DNA of 64,000 nucleotides from Streptomyces sp. NBC_00102 (GTDB taxonomy: Bacteria; Actinomycetota; Actinomycetes; Streptomycetales; Streptomycetaceae), in contig NZ_JAPEMC010000001.1 in NCBI RefSeq assembly GCF_026343115.1, forward strand, positions 2,728,001 to 2,792,000. Reading direction: 5' to 3'. Of this stretch, positions 61,247 through 64,000 are shown piece after piece; position 1 is the stretch's first letter, and each line of letters opens with the position of its first letter. The position numbers were made by a program, and so were the translations under genes. Under the pieces are notes generated by a model. That model had not been told where the DNA came from. It ran no database searches and was given only the letters and a program-made list of their open reading frames with translations.

Positions 61247-61711
61247 GTGACGGGCGACACGACGAACGGCACGGGCGACAGCCGCTCGGGCGACGACCGC
61301 ACCCCCAGCGGCTCCAGGAAGTGGCTGTTCCTCGCCGCCGCGATCGCCTCCGAGGTCGCCGCGACGCTCGCCCTGCGCGCCGCCCTCGACGACGGACCCT
61401 GGTACGTACTGGTGGTAGCCGGTTACGTCACCGCGTTCACGATGCTGGCGCTGGTGCTGCGCGAGGGCATGCCGATCGGTGTCGCGTACGGGATCTGGGG
61501 CGCGAGCGGTGTCGCCGTCACCGCCGTACTGGCCGCGTTCCTCTTCGGCGACCCGCTGACCTGGCTGATGGGCCTGGGTATCGTGGCGGTCGCCGGTGGG
61601 GTCATGACCGTGGAGATCGGCGCTCAACGCGCCACGGCCGCCCGGGAACAGGTGGCGGCCGCCACGAGCGCTGCGGCTGGCGACCCCGAACGCGAGGGGA
61701 CCACCCCGTGA
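61247..61711 (+). CDS. SMR family multidrug efflux subunit 1
   Basis: A protein of 154 residues. Four membrane helices begin at KWLFLAAAIASEVAATLALR, with the essential glutamate in ASEVAATLALR. GVAYGIWGASGVAVTAVLAA is the third and GLGIVAVAGGVMTVEIGAQR the fourth. N- and C-terminal tails are long for this family, which is usually near 110 residues. It is coupled to a second SMR gene (GTGA), so the pair probably works as a heterodimer exporting cationic drugs or guanidinium-like ions. Confidence 0.9.
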   Translation: MTGDTTNGTGDSRSGDDRTPSGSRKWLFLAAAIASEVAATLALRAALDDGPWYVLVVAGYVTAFTMLALVLREGMPIGVAYGIWGASGVAVTAVLAAFLFGDPLTWLMGLGIVAVAGGVMTVEIGAQRATAAREQVAAATSAAAGDPEREGTTP

Positions 61712-62031
61712 GCTGGATCTTCCTGATGGGCGCGATCCTCTGCGAGGTCAGCGGCACCCTCGCCCTGCGCGCCTCCGAGGGCTTCCGCAAGAAGGCGTGG
61801 CTGGCACCGGTCCTGGTCGCGTACGTCGCCTCCTTCGGCTGCCTCGCGCTGGCGCTCTCCCACGGCATGGCGATCGGTGTCGCGTACGGCATCTGGTCCG
61901 CCTGCGGGGTCGCGCTGACCGCCGTCCTCGCCCGCCGCCTCTTCGGCGAACCGCTCACCCGGCTGATGGGCGCGGGCATCGTCCTGATCGCGGGCGGCGT
62001 CCTGCTGATCGAAGCGGGCGCCCACCCGTAA
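61708..62031 (+). CDS. SMR family multidrug efflux subunit 2
   Basis: A protein of 107 residues and typical SMR length. Helix 1 has MGAILCEVSGTLALRASEGF with the essential glutamate; helix 3 is GVAYGIWSACGVALTAVLAR; helix 4 is GAGIVLIAGGVLLIEAGAHP. GTG 61708 overlaps the stop of the first SMR gene, as in EbrAB- or YkkCD-like pairs. Confidence 0.92.
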   Translation: MSWIFLMGAILCEVSGTLALRASEGFRKKAWLAPVLVAYVASFGCLALALSHGMAIGVAYGIWSACGVALTAVLARRLFGEPLTRLMGAGIVLIAGGVLLIEAGAHP

Positions 62032-62074
62032 GCCCATGAAGCCCCTGAAGCCCCGGAAGCCCCGGAAGCCCGAG
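62030..62074. repeat. 9-bp AAGCCCCGG repeat
   Basis: Five copies of AAGCCCCGG or variants begin at the stop codon of the SMR gene. A 35-codon open frame (K-P-rich) crosses them but I do not regard it as a gene. Confidence 0.85.
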
Positions 62075-62132
62075 GCCGACCCGTTGAGGGCCGTAGGTCC
62101 CCCGCCGACTGGGCACACCGCCCGCGACACCC

Positions 62133-63089
62133 CTACGGCGTGAACACCACGCGCCGGGCCGGGTCCGCGGGCTCGGTCCAGGCGGCCTCCACCTCGGACA
62201 GCGGCACCGCCCGGGTGCCGACGGTGAACGAACCGGCCACCAACTCCTCGACGAGTGAGGGCAGTTCGGCGACGATACCGGCAGCGGTGAGGGACCCCTG
62301 ACCACTGCCCAGGATCCGCAGGTTGGCCGCCCGCAGCACAAAGGACGGCAGCGTGATGTCCGGCCCGGCCGTGGAGCCGATCTGGATCCAGTCGAGCGCC
62401 GCGCTGCGGTCGGCCCGGCGGGTGAGCAGCGCGGGGATGGCCCGTTCGGTGGGGCGGCCCCAGGTGTAGTCGATGACCACGTCCACGTCGGCCGCCGCCT
62501 CGCCCAGCCGGTCCGCCGCTTCCTCCGGGTCTCCGGCCAGGGAGACGGTCCGGGTGGCACCGAGGCCGGTCAGCCGCTCCAGGCGCTCCGGGTCACGCCC
62601 GGCCGCGACGACCGACTCGGCGCCGAGGTGGCGGGCGATCTGGACGGCCATCTGCCCGGCGTTGCCGGTCGCACCGAGGACCAGCACACTCTGGCCGGCC
62701 CGGAAGGAGATCCGACGGCGCAACGCCACCCAGGAGGACATCGCGGGATTCATCGCCGCCGCGACGGTGACCGGGTCGGCGTTCTCCGGCAGGGGTATCG
62801 ACCGGCGCGGGTCGAGCAGCGCCCGTTCGGCCAGGGTCCCGGGCGCGTCGTCGTCGGCGACGAAGTAGACATGACGGCCGTCGGGCAGCCGCCCCACCCC
62901 GTCGACCCCGGGGACCAGGGGCAGCCGCCCGTCGCTCGTGTAGTGGGTGCCGTCGGCCCCGGAACGCACCCGGGGGTGCAACCCCGAGGCGAGCACGTCC
63001 ACGAGGATCTGCCCGTCACCCGGCACCGGGGTCGGAAACTCCTCGTAGCGGGGCGGGCTGTCGAACGACCTGACGACTGCGGCGCGCAT
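62133..63089 (-). CDS. Medium-chain dehydrogenase/reductase, quinone oxidoreductase-like
   Basis: A protein of 318 residues. N-terminal MRAAVVRSFDSPPRYEEFPT and DGQILVDVLASGLHPRVRSG match the quinone oxidoreductase branch; the nucleotide site is VLVLGATGNAGQMAVQIARH. No zinc cysteine set is visible, so it is a zinc-free reductase. ATG 63089 has AAGGAG upstream. It is divergent from a MarR regulator and likely its target. Confidence 0.92.
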   Translation of the reverse strand: MRAAVVRSFDSPPRYEEFPTPVPGDGQILVDVLASGLHPRVRSGADGTHYTSDGRLPLVPGVDGVGRLPDGRHVYFVADDDAPGTLAERALLDPRRSIPLPENADPVTVAAAMNPAMSSWVALRRRISFRAGQSVLVLGATGNAGQMAVQIARHLGAESVVAAGRDPERLERLTGLGATRTVSLAGDPEEAADRLGEAAADVDVVIDYTWGRPTERAIPALLTRRADRSAALDWIQIGSTAGPDITLPSFVLRAANLRILGSGQGSLTAAGIVAELPSLVEELVAGSFTVGTRAVPLSEVEAAWTEPADPARRVVFTP

Positions 63090-63231
63090 GGCGGCTCCTT
63101 CGGGTTTCTCAGGCTGCTTCACAGGCTTCTCGCTGCGGCTTCCGGGCGTCTTCCTACGGGCCGGGGGACGGGACGGCCGCTCCTGGCCGCTCCCGGCCGT
63201 TCCTGCTCCGGGGCACGCCTCGCCGCAGCTT

Positions 63232-63273
63232 TAGTACGTGACACCAACCAAATTTAGTTCGCGCCACGTACTA
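63232..63273. promoter_or_regulatory. MarR operator region: TAGTACGTG/CACGTACTA
   Basis: The nine-base arms TAGTACGTG (63232-63240) and CACGTACTA (63265-63273) are 24 bases apart, with AACCAAATTTAGTT, itself a near palindrome, between them. They lie 20 bases upstream of marR, facing the divergent reductase gene. Confidence 0.75.
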
Positions 63274-63292
63274 GGTCAAATACAATGGCCGT

Positions 63293-63772
63293 ATGCCGCA
63301 CACCACCCCGCCCCGGCCGAGCGATCCCGAGCCGCCCGCCACGCCCACCGCGCCCACCGATCTCGGCCTGGTGGACGGGCTGGCACAGCTGAGCTTCGCC
63401 ATCCACGCGGCACTGGGAAAGGTCGCGGCCGGGCACGATCTCTCGATCGTCCAGCTGCGCATGTTCGGCGTGCTCCGCGACCGCGAACCGGGCATGCAGG
63501 AACTCGCCAGGCACCTCGGACTCGACAAGTCCTCCGCGACCGGCCTGGTGGACCGCGCCGAGCGCCGGGGCCTGGTGCGCCGCTCGCCTTCGCCGCACGA
63601 TCGACGTTCCGTACAGGTCGCGTTGACCGAGCAAGGGCATCAACTGGCCCGCGAGGCAACCGTCGAGGCCGGGCAGCACATCCACGCACTGGCCGCGCAC
63701 CTCACGGACGAACAGCGCGCACAACTCTCCCTGCTGGCGAGCGCCGCACTGGCCGGACCAGCCCCCTCCTGA
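63293..63772 (+). CDS. MarR family transcriptional regulator
   Basis: A protein of 159 residues. Winged-helix marks: SIVQLRMFGVLRDREPGMQE, LARHLGLDKSSATGLVDRAE, RRGLVRRSPSPHDRRSVQVA. A Pro/Thr-rich N-terminal tail of about 25 residues precedes them. MarR proteins usually release their operator on binding a phenolic compound; the divergent quinone-oxidoreductase-like gene would be the logical target. Confidence 0.93.
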   Translation: MPHTTPPRPSDPEPPATPTAPTDLGLVDGLAQLSFAIHAALGKVAAGHDLSIVQLRMFGVLRDREPGMQELARHLGLDKSSATGLVDRAERRGLVRRSPSPHDRRSVQVALTEQGHQLAREATVEAGQHIHALAAHLTDEQRAQLSLLASAALAGPAPS

Positions 63773-63790
63773 TCCAACCCGACTTGTCTG

Positions 63791-64000
63791 TCAGTCCAGT
63801 TGGCGGGAGAGCTCCCGATAACACGAGCGCCGGCGCTCGCCCTCCGGGGTGTAGGTGAACGAGTCGCGGAAGCTGCCGGCACCGCCGACGCGCACCGCGA
63901 GCAGTGCCGGCTCCGCGTACTCGGTGTCCCAGCCGCGCAACGTGTCCGGCCGGGTGCCGTTCCAGAGGTGGAAGCAGACCATAGGGTCGTCCGGGTCGGC
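63791..64000 (-). CDS. Unidentified protein, 3' end only
   Basis: The gene enters from the right edge; only the last 69 residues are present. The reading is MVCFHLWNGTRPDTLRGWDT, EYAEPALLAVRVGGAGSFRD, SFTYTPEGERRRSCYRELSR and so on to the stop at 63791. No family can be given from this fragment. It is convergent with the MarR gene, 18 bases beyond its stop. Confidence 0.65.
   Translation of the reverse strand, partial: ADPDDPMVCFHLWNGTRPDTLRGWDTEYAEPALLAVRVGGAGSFRDSFTYTPEGERRRSCYRELSRQLD

Noticed and set aside
62036..62143. 35-codon Lys/Pro-rich frame after the SMR genes
   Set aside because: It is generated by the 9-bp AAGCCCCGG repeat and overlaps the end of the reductase gene on the other strand; no ribosome binding site.

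Overview
The window is a GC-rich actinobacterial chromosome segment, almost certainly Streptomyces. The reasons are very high third-position GC, frequent GTG/TTG starts, ATGA/GTGA stop-start overlaps, a conservon (cvnABCD plus two P450s), XRE/DUF397 pairs, a cellulose-type CebR operator, and two type I-E CRISPR arrays with the typical actinomycete repeat. The presence of serC, a cyclophilin and an ECF sigma unit suggests chromosome rather than plasmid. No rRNA or tRNA gene and no insertion sequence was recognised.

Layout. 1-9 kb: a truncated FAD/Fe-S oxidoreductase, then a six-gene translationally coupled conservon (sensor-like ATPase, roadblock protein, DUF742, small GTPase, CYP157-like and CYP154-like P450s), then serC. 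9-19 kb: an isochorismatase-methyltransferase fusion, a TetR/aldehyde dehydrogenase divergent pair with three operator-like repeats, several secreted or lipid-anchored proteins, an SGNH hydrolase and another TetR. 19-27 kb: an accessory stretch with a winged-helix/Pro-Val-rich protein, a deaminase, a DUF6879 pair, and a divergent pair made of a small helical protein and an NB-ARC/TPR (NLR-like) ATPase. These last two share a short peptide motif at the effector C-terminus and the NLR N-terminus. 27-36 kb: TPR, DUF1877, DUF2071, aldo/keto reductase/MerR, an NlpC/P60 endopeptidase, YbjQ, and a GH12-CBM2 cellulase under a perfect CebR box.

36-42 kb: a cyclophilin; a HelR-like RNA polymerase-associated helicase preceded by an inverted repeat matching the rifamycin-associated element; and a tannase-like secreted hydrolase. 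42-50 kb: a co-directional five-gene catabolic cluster (PucR regulator, MFS transporter, M20 amidohydrolase, SDR, polysaccharide deacetylase) with a divergent M20 peptidase. 50-56 kb: a TetX-like monooxygenase with its TetR, then two 10-repeat CRISPR arrays with nearly identical leaders. They flank a hypothetical gene and an XRE(DUF5753)/DUF397 pair, and no cas gene lies in the window. 56-64 kb: DinB, TetR/SDR, an ECF sigma factor with a membrane partner behind seven GGAACCTT-bearing repeats, an aminotransferase, a paired SMR transporter, an MDR oxidoreductase/MarR pair, and a truncated gene at the right edge.

The most interesting loci are the NLR-like pair with matching motifs (23.4-26.0 kb), the paired CRISPR arrays with an inserted regulator module (52.3-55.5 kb), and helR with its rifamycin-type element. 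The conservon P450 lacking the EXXR arginine and the isochorismatase-methyltransferase fusion also stand out. Intergenic minisatellites of 5-25 bp are unusually frequent. All functional calls come from reading motifs by eye; no database search was run.
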